64,000 nucleotides of DNA, taken from positions 86,881-150,880 of the forward strand of contig NRSV01000076.1 of the NCBI GenBank assembly GCA_002286855.1, written 5' to 3'. The stretch's first letter is position 1. Each line of letters begins with the position of its first letter. Under the pieces are notes generated by a model that worked only from the letters and a program-made list of their open reading frames with translations, searched no databases and was not told the DNA's origin. The stretch comes from Bipolaris cookei. Taxonomy: Eukaryota > Ascomycota > Dothideomycetes > Pleosporales > Pleosporaceae. Positions 52,598 to 64,000 of this stretch are shown here, piece by piece. The position numbers were made by a program, and so were the translations under genes.

Positions 52598-54229
52598 GAT
52601 AGGATTTTGATGGAATCTGATTAACTCTGGCCGAAACAAGAGTGCGGTATCTGAGAGCTTAAGTAGAAAACCACTCAGTGAGCTAAGAACCTCCTTAAGT
52701 GAGCAGACATCTAGCTCGGAACGCTAAATTGATCGCAGTAGGCTATCCTCGGTGTCCCCGGCGCGACCTTCCCCATTTAACGTTGCCTTATTCTTGACTC
52801 GACTACTGCTGCAAAAGCTTCCAAGGGTTTGCATGAGTCCATGAGCGGGTCCATTCCTGGAAGAACTAGTCACACCAGAGGAAGGGTTTGTGATATCTAT
52901 TCGGCCGAAGGGGTGGGAGTGACAACGCTGGAAACCAGAACTAAGACACAAGCATGAAGGCTATCTATTAGATAGCGCACTACCTTCCGCCAAAACAGTG
53001 GAGACAGCTGTACTCATCCCTCGTAGTCCATGCTAACTCGAATACCGACGCCGAGCTATTGACTGCAGGCGTCTACGCAAACACTCCCTGCTGGTCACAC
53101 TGCAGCGTTACAAATGAGAGAAAACTCCTTTGACCGCGTCGTCGCCAATAAACCTAGCTCTTGCAGAACGCGGATAACTAAGCTCAGATTGGCCAGTTTG
53201 TTATGTAGAAGGATCGAAAGTTGAAGGAGGCAATGTTGGGTAGCCAGAGCTGAGACATGAACGCCATTGACCGGGAATTGTGTCATGCTAGCCAGAGCAA
53301 GATGCGGTCAGGGTTCTGTTAACCTCTCACCTGCTACGCCAACGGCAATACCGAGCCGCCAGCAGGCTGTCTCCTGACCTCTGCCCCTTGTTTGTCGCAT
53401 TACGGACGTGCTATGCGTGGCGAAGTAATATGAATCCCTGAGCGCAAGACTAGCGTCATATGCGAGTGAGAAATCATATCCAAGGAGAAAAGAGCCCACT
53501 CGGGCATGACGCGTCCTAACAAGGCAGATTGAAGGGTGCGCTCTACCAAAGGAGCAAGGTGTGGGAGGCAGAGTAACTAGAGCTGAGATTACGGCATGAA
53601 ATCTCATGCAAACTGCCTTAATCAAGCTATACGTGAAGCAGTGCGTTGCAGAAGCACTGACGCTTCAGTGATCCAGAGAAAAAGGAGAAAGCGAATAGGT
53701 TAATCAAGCAGCTGCGTAAGTGACTGAACCTTGCGAGGGGCGAATGCCCCTCCCTCAACCGTGGATGTGATCAGATGGAGCCAGTGCAGCAACTAGCGAT
53801 GGAACCTAGACATAGTGGACGACGAGCGTTCTGCTAGTACGTTCATTGCTATTACTGTGTGTTGCATTGCCGGGAGAGGTTCAGAGAGGCGTGAATCGTC
53901 GGAGCCCAGCGTGTGCGAAGACCGGGGTAACCACACTCTATCAGGACCGAACAATATGGATAGAGGCGGGCAATGAGAGAAAAAGGGGCACTAGAGCAAA
54001 GCGGCCTGATTCTTCTAAGCTGGTAGCCGGGTGTGAGAAAATTGCCGCTTGAAGAATGGTTTAGCCGTATAGGGAAGGGGTGGCGACTGGACGCAGAGGA
54101 GAGATTGTGGATAGAAGTGATGAGAGTAGAGAGTATCGGACGAAGGAGGAGATAGAAGATGATGTTGGAAGAAGACCCTTTGACAGACGTTGGAGGTCAG
54201 TTTCCTGTTTGAGCGTAGTGCAAAAGCCG
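52598..54229. other. 1.6-kb gene-poor stretch before the AT-rich island
   Basis: Normal base composition. Open frames on both strands (for example minus 52724-52951, minus 53308-53625, plus 53846-54052) show no motif and no consistent splicing. Nothing supported. Confidence 0.4.
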
Positions 54230-56513
54230 TACACGAGGCCCGGATTGCCTAAATAGGGTGCATCAATTTCCTAATGTAGGCTTGCCGTCTGATTGTTTAC
54301 TATCTTAAGTTATTAAGTATTGTCACTGGATGAAGATATATAGGTATTTAATAGAACTTCTAAGTATTAAGATTACGTATCTAATTCAAGTTAGATAGAG
54401 CTACTTCTATATATCTAAATGAAGAAAACCTAGCTTATAGATTAGTATATATTAACTATACTAAAGTAAATAGTATTATATTCACAGCGATATTCTAAAA
54501 GGTCTAATATATCTAGGTACAAGTAAGAAACTTTACTGGTATTTCTTTTTTAACCTCTTTATATTACATACTTCTAGTAGCTTTTCAATTCCAGAAAATA
54601 CGGTTTCATTTCTTCTAATCTAATACACCAGGTATACATAATTTGATATTCTAATGAGGTTTTTCATATAATATTTGATATTATAACTATTTCTTTCTAT
54701 TCTATAACGATATAGTTACGAGTAACCTTACATATTCTATTAAACCTTTCAAACTTTACATAGTTATTCGAAATCCAAAATTATGAAATTCAGCCCAGGA
54801 GTTATTTTTTCAATATCTAATATTGTTACTTCTCTTATTTTAGTTATATAATAATCTATACGATTTGAAGATCGATGTTACATCGTGTTTTATATATCTT
54901 ATTCCTTCTAAAATATATAATACTAGTATGTTTCTACGTTATAAAGTAGATATAAAAGATTTACTCTACTATATATATATTTATTCAATAGATATATTAT
55001 TTTCATATCAAATTCAATAGCTATAGAGATATACTTTAGTACTTTCATTAGTGAAAGAATAAAGATTGATATAATTAATATAGTGTAGTACGTTTTTATT
55101 GCGATATTTTTAAAACCTGCTATATATCTTTCAAGTATTATCTTAATAAATATTTATTTCCATAATAAATTGTCATAATAGAAGTATTATTCGAGTGAAC
55201 TTTGAGCTCGACAGACAAAAAACTATACAGAAACATAATATAATTTCTTTCATGGACTAAAGTAACTTTATCTAAGCTTAACTACTTCTACATATTAGAA
55301 CTAAGCGTTATATTAACTATTTTATACTTACTAGAATCCACTATTCGATAGTAAACTATATAGATTCCATATCTTTATCTTTTACATAATTTATAATTTA
55401 CTTCTAGGCCTCTTCTATAAACTAACTAATTAAAATATCTATAGTTAATCGTATTTAATATATATAAAAGTAAGTTTAATAGTAGCTAAAGTCTATAAAT
55501 TCTCTATAAATGAAGTAAATACTCTAAATTCTAGTAATTACATAGCTTAAATGTATTTACTTACTAACTATTTTATATACTATTAAGTTATATCTAACTC
55601 AAGCTATCTATTCTTATTATATTTACCTTTATGTTACTAAGGTTTCTTTCTAAAATCTATAAGTTCTTCGTTTTCTTTTCAATCTAGTATATCTATAGAA
55701 AATAATTAGATGTCTAGATGTAAAAGATATAGAACTTTATAAGCTCACCTTTTATCTATCGTACTAGAAATAATATACTCTAGCTCTGTTATCTTATATC
55801 TATTCCGTATCGGTTCGTTAGAGTTTAGCCCTATACTCTTGCTCCTTTACTTTTACTATTTCCTCTATTAGCTTATGGACTAGCAATAAGTACAGGCTCT
55901 GCCGCGATAACTAATATAAAGAGCGTATTTTTAGACTTGTACTAAACTATATACCTATATATAGAACTATTCTCTAATTTTTATGAAGCTATATTTTACC
56001 AAGTACTAATCATACCCAGTCTAATATATCGATCATATATATAGCTACAATCTAAAAAAACATTAAAAAGCTACTAATGTAATGATAATATATCACTCTC
56101 TAAGCTATACTAGTTAAAGTATACGAAAGATAACATAGTACTTCTTAATTGATAGTTGAAGAATTATATACTATTTAAATCTATCTATATTATAATAAGC
56201 TTACAGATATTATAATATAATAGTATATGATTTTAACTTTTAACTACATTCATAGTATATATTAATATGTTTATTTTTTAGAGTAATAATAAATATATTA
56301 TATATATTTAGATTTGCTAATATATAGTCTTTATAATAGTTATCAAAAACTAGAAATAATTATACTTAGTATTAGATAAAGTCTGAGGTTTTAACGTAGT
56401 TCTATACGATTGAACGAAAAGATATAATATATGATAAACTATAAAGTTCGATATTCTTACTTAATAATATTGTTAGATTGAATATATAATAAATTATACC
56501 TAATTCAACTATA
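54230..56513. repeat. AT-rich, RIP-type island, left part
   Basis: Composition changes sharply near 54,230 to extreme A+T with abundant TpA and almost no long open frame. No domain is readable. In filamentous ascomycetes such blocks are ancient repeats saturated with C-to-T mutation. Confidence 0.8.
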
Positions 56514-56588
56514 CCGTATTCCACCATCGAGAGTGCCACCCCATCGAGTGTGCCACTTTTTCTTGGCATCGCGAACTTCATGTACGAA
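56514..56588 (+). repeat. Left terminal inverted repeat of the second transposon
   Basis: About 75 bp, partner of 58288-58362. It contains the doubled motif ATCGAGAGTGCCAC / ATCGAGTGTGCCAC. Confidence 0.9.
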
Positions 56589-56596
56589 AACTTGAA

Positions 56597-58282
56597 TTAC
56601 TCTACACTAGCTATAGATGCGTCGTACGACTCACTTGTATCTGATAAAGAATCTTCTTCTATATCTTTTTGGCACGTACGAGCGTTATGGCCTGTCTCCC
56701 CACAGGTCCTACAGCGTCGTTGACCTGGCTGGGCCTTTTCTTGACTACCCCCACCACGCGCCTTCTTTGATGTCGTACGACCAGCAGTAGTATTTTTAGC
56801 TGCCTGCGATGCTCCTGCACCAAAGTCTAGTGTCCCACCTGTCTGTATCCGCTTTCTTTTACGCCCTCGGCGCTTTGTTACCTCTGCTAATTGCTCTTCA
56901 AGCTCTCGTACGCGGGCCTCCATCAGCACATTCTTATGCAATATCTCTTCAGCTCCTTTAATAAGCTTTGAGAAGCTTTCTTGTGCAGTAGTTGGTGATC
57001 GTACGAAGGAGTCTCTTACAAGCTTCGACTGTGACCCAAATTCGTACGAATTGCTAGGTGTTTTGGACTGCCAGGGTGTTTCCGGCTGAGCTTCTTGTGG
57101 TGGGGTATGAAGGCGTACGTCAAGACGATCAATAACTCTCTGCGCGTTGATAGGGACTATTCCTGCTGCCTTAAAGGCCTTCTTGCAGTTATTAGACGTA
57201 AACACGTCGCGAAACGCGTCTCGAAAGGCTAGGAGGAAGCGTTCTTTATTAATATGCTAGACGTAGTAGCGTGCCAAGTCTCGTACGCGTTAAGAGTACT
57301 TCTGCTTAAGAGGCGAAAAGCAGACTACATCAAGCGGCTGGAGTATATGCGATGAGTGAGCAGGCATACAAAGAGTAAGGATCTTCTGTATAAGACAGTA
57401 GTCCTTAAATTCTTGGTTTAGGTGGCTCTCATGACCGTTAAGAATGAGTAGCCTGTACGACCCCACCTGACGCGTCTTTGTATGCTCATCAAAGTGCCTT
57501 AACCACGCAAGGCCAAGCTTATTGTTTGTCTAGCCGTTCTGTGATACTGAGAGCTTCTAGTCGTATGGTATATCTGCTTCTTCGTACTAAGCAGAGATGT
57601 GGACGCGTCCCTTGTAGATAATAAATGGCGGGGTAGCATACCCCGCAGCGCAGATGCTCTGAATAACTGTAACCCACTCGCGATTGCCTGGCTGCGTGAG
57701 AGTAGGCCTCGTACGACGCTCTGCGCCTGTGACAACCTTTATTGAGCTAATTACACCCATCTGAAAGCCAGTCTCGTTAAAGTTATGGATGTTGTCAGAA
57801 TGTACTCTATACTTCTTAATTGTCTCTCGTACGAGACTAAACCACGCGTTAATAACCTCTGGATCTTCCTGCTGTATTCTCTGGCGGTCCTTTGCTCGAT
57901 TGAAAGCTGTTTTAAGCTCGTCCGAACGCGATACGAATCGCTCTGGCCAGTTCTTGCCTAAAGGCTGGCCATCTCGTTCGCGCAGTAGTTTCTCTGCTAT
58001 ATCTGCTACTTTACATAGACGGGGAGCAAATCCTCGCGAGTCTAGGTCAAGAATATATCGTACGATTGTTTGCTCTTTAGATTTAGTTAGTTTCTGGCGA
58101 TTTGGCTGCGTTGTAGGTCGAAAGGTGATTCCTTGAAGCCGCCGAGAGATCTGCTGGTGATGGACGTTGTAGGCTGCTGCAGCGCGTCGAATGCTCTTAA
58201 ACTAACCTGTACGATAGGCCTGAACAGCTAGAGTAAGCCTACCTTCTCGCTGAGTTAATATCGCGTTCTGTTGTTGAGGCAT
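56597..58282 (-). pseudogene. DDE-1 transposase, single frame with premature stops
   Basis: One minus-strand frame of 562 codons from ATG 58282 to the stop at 56597, without any frameshift. At least six in-frame stops occur (codon 27 at 58204, codons 232, 242, 251 and two more before 57205), each explained by CAG/CAA to TAG/TAA or TGG to TAG. The first and second acidic catalytic positions read Asn instead of Asp (FNETGFQMG and LLILNGHESH), both G-to-A changes; the third (PLDVVCFSPLK) is kept. The C terminus has a coiled helix, a basic stretch (KRRGRKRKRIQ) and a CCHC knuckle (CRTCGETGHNARTC). Clearly inactive, but recently so. Confidence 0.9.
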
Positions 58283-58287
58283 TATCT

Positions 58288-58362
58288 TTCGTACGTAAAG
58301 TTCGCGATGCCAAGAAAAAGTGGCACACTCGATGGGGTGGCACTCTCGATGGTGGAATACGT
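58288..58362 (-). repeat. Right terminal inverted repeat of the second transposon
   Basis: Inverted partner of 56514-56588; ends GGTGGAATACGT before the TA duplication. Confidence 0.9.
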
Positions 58363-61300
58363 TATGTTTGAAATTGAGATTAAACTATATTAAAACCCTT
58401 TTCCTGTATACATTAGTTAAGCGTTATAGTATAGTAATTGCTTGTTTTTAAAGTTTTATTTATAAAGAAAGAGGTAATTATAAAGTGAATAGATACTTTC
58501 TGAATATAGAGACGGCTGATATAAGAATAAGAAGAGCTAGTACCTAATAACTTACTAATCGATTATCAAGGTTACTATGAGATGTATTATAGCTAGGCAG
58601 TAATTAAACTATAGACTTTAAACCTCTTCTATACGAAATTAATGAGCTTTGGTTAAGACTAAGTAAGTTTTTATATATTAAATAGAGGATATTACAATCT
58701 AAGCATTAGTACTAGATCTATAATAAATGAAATTAATACGTAACTAATAGTTCTACAGATATATTAATTATATTAGGAGATTGTAAGTCTAGACATAAAT
58801 CATGATTTAGGTTATAAGAACATTATAAAGATAAGAATATATTAAATACTAACTCTTTCAATAACTTAGAGAATCTAGAATAATTTTAAGATTCTCTATA
58901 GTTATATTTACTTTGTTATGAAATTTAAATTCTTCTTAATATCGTAGTACTTTAATTTAACACTACATATATCTTTTCTTAATCTAATACTTATAGGTTT
59001 AATAAGTTATTTAATAGTTGATTAATCTTGAAATTACTATGTAAAGTATAGGGTTATAGAGATTAACTAGTAGTTTTCCACTATAGCTAAGGATTTAAAG
59101 TTAGTTCAAATTCTATTAGTAGCGTTAACGCTTAAATCGCTGTTAAGTATCTAATATATTAGTATATTATATTTAAAATGAACTTTTGGATTATATATAG
59201 TATAGTATTATTATTACTTTGATAGAATTGTAAACTTTGTATATAAATAGAAATCACAGACTTAAGATTTAGATTTCTAAGATTAATTATTCTATTAAAT
59301 ATATATTAACTAACTTTATAGCGAAGAACGTCTGTAAGCTTTCTATACGCGAAGCTTGATATATAAAGTTTAATAACTATCTAACTATAATATATCCTCT
59401 TATAACCTATATTATTGATAACCTTTCTATTTCTAATTAGCTTTATTAATGATCTTATAGGATAATTCATATCAAGAAAATCTTTTTAAACCTCTCTATC
59501 CTACTATCTTTCTAATAGTTTTCAAAAGCTAGATTACGAAGAATATATATAAGTTATCAATTTTATAATGTGTTGGAGATATAAGCTATTCAGCTGATCT
59601 CCGACCTTATTCAACAACGATCGATCTCTAAACTAAACTATCTATCGGAAACAAGATTACGCAATCTATCACTTCAATAGATTCTTCTAGAATCTAACAT
59701 AGCAAATATATATAGTAGTAGAATAGCAAGAAGATAGAAGGTAGAGCAGTCCTACGACAATTCAAGATCAATCTACTCCTCTCACCAATTTCTCTTCATA
59801 TTATTGCTAGTCTCTTCGATAAGTTGCCTCTGAGTCTATCGCTAAATAAGTAGAAGACAGAGATCTCTACCTCTGAGCTATCGATAGAACAAGCAGCTAC
59901 TTCCGCATTATTATATTCCTACATGATGTAATTATTTTCTAAAACATATAACTCTAGAATATATACATTTTTAAACTACCATATAAAGTAAAGTTTTCTT
60001 GTATCAATAGGTAAAATATTATTTTATAATAATCTAGGCAAGTGATATAAATATCTTTCACGCCTGATTTTTATATACATCTTATGAAAATTTAGTTTTC
60101 TATCATAGAAACTTATATAGAATGAATACTACACTTATATTTATTTATTCTTAAGATAGTTTCTATATAAATATCTCTATCACATAGGCGATATTAAATA
60201 AAGCTTTTAGTAAATAGTATAGAATCTTACTATCTAAACTAACAATTTCTTATAAGCTTATAGTTTGATATTAGTGTTAGTATTTAAATTAATCTCTACT
60301 TTTGAAACTTCCTTTCTATTTAATTTTATAAACCTATATAAGTTTATTAGTTATAATGTATATATTATCTTACTTTATAGTTACTATACTAAGTTTAGTA
60401 CTAATAGATAATCTAAAAAACGTTTATATTAGCTAGGTTATAGCTTAGTATAGATTACTTTTCAGTCTTCGTTACTTTTTAGTGTATTAGATATTGATGA
60501 TAATTCTTTATTATTAGCAAAAAAAGTAGTAATTATTTCTATGAACTAAGAATTATATAATAGTTTAAATCTAGTGTATAGCCTTGGTATTGAGTATGTT
60601 ATAAACCACTGAATATCTCTTTGTATCTTATTATAAAGCTACTCTTAGATCTCTAATCTTTTAATACATTTCATAGTATTAATAGCTTATTTCATGCTTA
60701 TAAATATTATAAATTATACATTTAGAAATTAAAATGTTTAGTATTTATAATCTTTATTATAAGGATAAAGTAAACTTAGAAGTTATTTAAGTCCGTAAGT
60801 TTCTATAAAAGAATGTTAAAGCCTATAGTTAAATCATTACCTAGCTTACATATATCTACTTTTAATCTTTACTATCTACTACTTAGCTATTTATCATTAG
60901 CTCTTTTTATTCTTATATAAGCTATCTTTATAAAAAGATAGCATCTATTAAACATATCTATCGCACTCTTTTTTATAGATTAAAATTAAGGTTTAGATAT
61001 CTAGATTGTTTTAGTATATATATACTTTTCTAATCCTATAAATGGGTTTTATATATTCTAACGTATATATTTAAGAGCTTATTACAATATTTTCATTATA
61101 TTATATAATATATTCAAAGAGATTTTATACGGACTAGGACATAAGAACTCTATAAAAGAAGATATGAGTTCATATTTCATGTAGCTTTTAGCTACACTAT
61201 TTCTAATTATTATGTATTCTGTCTATTTAGTAGTTTCTTATAGCTAACTTTATTTTCTATCATAAAGGCTATCTTTTAACATATAAAGTATTTTTCTTAC

Positions 61301-62880
61301 TAATCTATATTACTTTCTTTATATATTCTATTATAAATTATACAGTAAATATCATTCTTAATTAAGCTAGTAGATTATTAAATGACTTTAAAAAGTATAT
61401 ATAGAGATTTTAGCTATAATAAGATGCTATAATTTAAAATAAGTTCTTAATATATGAATCTTATAGTATTTATAGTTTACTAATCTACTATATTTAATAT
61501 AACTTTAGTTTACTATACTGCTACCTTCGTTAAAACCGTATTTTAGTTATAGTATCTTATAGAGATTGATCTAATTAGTATTTATTTAGTAAGTGGTTTG
61601 AGTAGTTACCCTAACCTAACATCTTTAGTTTAACAGAATCTTAAAGTAGCTTATATACTGCTTTTAATTACCTACTCTGACTATAAAATTAATTTTTTTA
61701 ACATTCAATTCGAGTTAAAATATGGCCTACGGTTTATGTTTAAAATAATTTATATAATACGTTAGTTACATAGTAAATAAAGATATAAGTTAGTAAATTA
61801 GTAGTTTTCATTTACTCTTTGTAGTTATATGCTAGTAATTAAAGTTATAACTACTATATATCTAACTTTATAATCTATGTATATAGATATATATAGATCA
61901 ATTAAGGTCCTCTATATACTAAAATCTATCGATCCTAATAACTCCATAATATTATAGTATAACTAATTTACTTAATATCTTACTATTTTAATATATATTA
62001 TAGTCGATGAGACTAGTTATATTAGAAGATATAAGATAACTAGTTTAGTTATATTTATATATGTATAACTATAGCTATACTACCTACTTGTATTAGAATC
62101 TTTTAACCTATTCTATTAAAGCCTAGAGATTATGATTATAAGTTTTGAAGTTCTTAGCTTACTTACAGAAGATGATATACAATACTAAATTAACATTTTC
62201 CCACTATTTATATCTCTTTTCATCTAGTTTTCGTTCTCTAAGTAGACTCTGTTTAATATAACTATATCTCGTCTATTTATTTACTATAAGTTCTAGAAAT
62301 ATATATTCTAGTATATATTCTACTTTCTCTTCATTCTTAACTATTTTCTAAAAGCTATCTTATAGTTTTTTTTAGTCCATCTTAATAACATTAGTATCTT
62401 ATTTATGAATATATCATTCATAATACTTAATTAGATTTCTAAGTCATAGTTATTTTTTCTTATCTATTAAATTAAAGATAGTATATNACGTGTACGTCGC
62501 TGTAACATACTCTATCTCTATACCTTTTGTATATTCGTCTACAAATCTATTCTATTTATACTATTTTTAAGATAGTGTCTTTCCTCTATTAATAGAGTAG
62601 CTGTTTAAGAGTTGTGTAATTATATCTTTCTACTATCTCTATACTCTTTACGTATCTTTCTAGTTTACTTAGCAATCTTGAATACTAAAATATGTATTTT
62701 AGTGTTCTTATAAATAAAAATAGCTACTATCTATCATAATTCATCAATGTTATAGTTGATAGTTTTAATAGCAAATATACTTCTTAAAACTTTCTTTTTA
62801 GTAGTATTATAGACGTTTTAACTAGTATATTGTTTAATATTCTGTATAAAACTTCTTATACACAGATATCTCGTTGCTAA
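58363..62880. repeat. AT-rich, RIP-type island, right part
   Basis: Same composition as the left part. No gene is readable over 4.5 kb. A less AT-rich patch at about 59571-59922 is listed separately. An ambiguous base (N) is at 62487. Confidence 0.8.
59571..59922 (+). repeat. Possible solo LTR or repeat remnant
   Basis: A 350-bp patch of more balanced composition in the AT-rich island. It opens TGTTGGAGAT, has a nearby inverted ATCTCCGACC, and could end at ...TTCCTACA, giving the TG...CA ends of an LTR. No second copy in the window, so this is tentative. Confidence 0.3.
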
Positions 62881-63250
62881 GACCTAGGTAGAGTAGAGGT
62901 TGGGTTACTAATATATAGGTAGAGGTAGGTATAGAGTTGGTTAATATTTAATTAAATACTTTTATTACAGCTTATTAACATAGGTTTATACCTGTTAAGA
63001 GTGGATCTTGAGTGGAAGTAATATAAGACTTCTGGTGTCAAGACTCTGAGGTTGGTTTTCGCGGATGAAGCAACAGGGTGGAATGGACAGTGGTTCTGCA
63101 AGTAACTAATTGTATTGTAGTTGTAAGCATTTAAGGTTATAAGAAGTATTGTGTGTTGTCCTATGTATCATGATAGAAGCAAGTTTAAATACAGCATTAT
63201 TAGTCAGTGGGCAACCACGTGACTATACATGGTACTTCTGGGCTTACACA
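62881..63250 (-). repeat. Probable 3' LTR of a Copia element
   Basis: On the minus strand, a polypurine tract (GAATCTGAGGGAGGTG, 63265-63250) is followed by TGTAAGCCCAGAAGTACC, as at the start of a 3' LTR. The other LTR edge was not located; composition turns AT-rich near 62880. Confidence 0.5.
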
Positions 63251-64000
63251 CCTCCCTCAGATTCGAACGCATGTTGAAGCTGATGTGATCATAGGCCACC
63301 CCCTGCTCTGTATATGAGTAGGGCTGCTTGTACGAGTGCGGTGGGTAGCCGCTTGAATTGGAGCAGTGCTAGGTGGGGATCGTCCGCCGTCGCGGTGTTG
63401 GTGGACCTCGCTCTGTACTATGGGCGTCCCCAGTAGTCGGACGTCTCCTAGAGCTAGCACTGAGGTCCTGACTGCTTCCCGTTCTGTATGGAGTTTGGTA
63501 GTGTCCCTTGATGTGAAAGAAAGAGCTTTATGAGCGTACAGCCTCGTTAAACCTGTAAAAACCATATAGGAAAAACCAGGAATAGTACTGCACTATAGCT
63601 TATGTAGTAGGAAATGTATCAAAATGCAAAAGTGATACCCAATTTTCATGTCTCTGGCGAGGCAGTAGTTTAGTAAGTCCATCAGCGGGTTGAACGCTAG
63701 TAGGTATATATGAAAGGTTGAAATTGTGATCTTGTGCTTCTTGACGAAGCCANCCATATAGGAAAAACCAGGAATAGTACTGCACTATAGCTTATGTAGT
63801 AGGAAATGTATCAAAATGCAAAAGTGATACCCAATTTTCATGTCTCTGGCGAGGCAGTAGTTTAGTAAGTCCATCAGCGGGCTGAACGCTGGTAGGTATG
63901 TATGTAAGGTTGAAATTGTGAGCTTGTGCTTCTTGACGAAGCCAGTGATGGTGTATATCGACGTGCCTAAGCGACGTCTTCAGCCGTGGTGTAGCTGCTG
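63251..64000 (-). mobile_element. Copia-type LTR retrotransposon, 3' end of pol (runs off the window)
   Basis: Minus frames in 63600-64000 carry the end of a Copia RNase H domain: HWLRQEAQAHNF, then IPTSVQPADGLTKLLPRQRH, which is the usual PADGLTK closing motif. A downstream stretch to the polypurine tract follows. The element extends past the right edge. The coding end is present twice because of a 191-bp duplication about an N at 63753. Confidence 0.82.
63562..63944 (-). repeat. 191-bp direct duplication separated by one N
   Basis: 63562-63752 and 63754-63944 match nearly throughout, both beginning CCATATAGGAAAAACCAGG, with about six substitutions (for example GGGTTGAACGCTAGTAGG against GGGCTGAACGCTGGTAGG). 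Confidence 0.9.

Larger units (their letters stand above)
56514..58362 (-). mobile_element. Pogo/Fot1-like DNA transposon inside the AT-rich island, 1849 bp
   Basis: Inverted ends (56514-56588 and 58288-58362) match over about 75 bp with a few differences; the shared core begins CGTATTCCACCATCGAGAGT. Flanked by TA on both sides (56512-56513 and 58363-58364). Base composition is far more balanced than the surrounding sequence, with many CGTACG motifs, so it arrived after the island was mutated. It carries one transposase frame on the minus strand. Confidence 0.92.

Noticed and set aside
53308..53625. 105-codon minus-strand open frame
   Set aside because: No motif, no splice context, and sits in a stretch with several equal chance frames.
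63257..63565. 102-codon minus-strand open frame
   Set aside because: It is the region between the Copia RNase H and the polypurine tract, not an independent gene.

Overview
The window is nuclear DNA of a filamentous ascomycete. Evidence: short GT-AG introns of about 45-75 nt with CTAAC/CTGAC-type branch sites, fungal Zn2Cys6 and C2H2 regulators, a FunK1-type kinase relic, pogo/Fot1-like DNA transposons, a LINE, a Copia element, and an AT-rich island that looks mutated by repeat-induced point mutation (RIP). Gene families and repeat types fit Dothideomycetes (Pleosporales), but that placement is inference. There is no bacterial operon structure, and I saw no tRNA, rRNA or CRISPR array.

Region 1 (1-22,810) is metabolic. 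After a broken cytochrome P450 and a small unknown gene comes what looks like an aromatic-acid catabolic cluster: a C2H2/Fungal_trans regulator, a family III CoA-transferase, a homogentisate-dioxygenase-family cupin dioxygenase, a 3-carboxymuconate-cycloisomerase-like lyase, a thiolase, a maleylacetate reductase divergent from the thiolase, and a succinyl-CoA:3-oxoacid CoA-transferase (SCOT). A plausible flow is ring cleavage, then maleylacetate, 3-oxoadipate, 3-oxoadipyl-CoA, and finally succinyl-CoA plus acetyl-CoA. Four of the enzymes have Arg-rich, mitochondrial-looking N termini. A 1.83-kb DNA transposon separates the reductase from SCOT.

Region 2 (22,811-26,600) is repeat-derived: a 5'-truncated LINE with reverse transcriptase and RNase H, interrupted by a second LINE tail beside a single N.

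Region 3 (26,600-54,200) is accessory: truncated and intact Zn2Cys6 regulators, an intact and a decayed copy of an azaphilone-cluster-L N-terminal-domain (PF17111-like) protein, a coiled-coil protein, a C2H2 gene with a tandem repeat, several unrecognised genes, a FunK1 relic, an HNH-like plus aminoglycoside-phosphotransferase-like fusion, a SANT/Myb-like protein and a transposase relic. Gene models here are my own splicing and less certain than in region 1.

Region 4 (54,200-64,000) is an extremely AT/TA-rich, gene-free RIP-type island. A younger, GC-balanced pogo/Fot1 element sits inside it (56,514-58,362), and a Copia retrotransposon end lies at the right edge. Single Ns at 25,444, 62,487 and 63,753 mark probable assembly joins in repeats.
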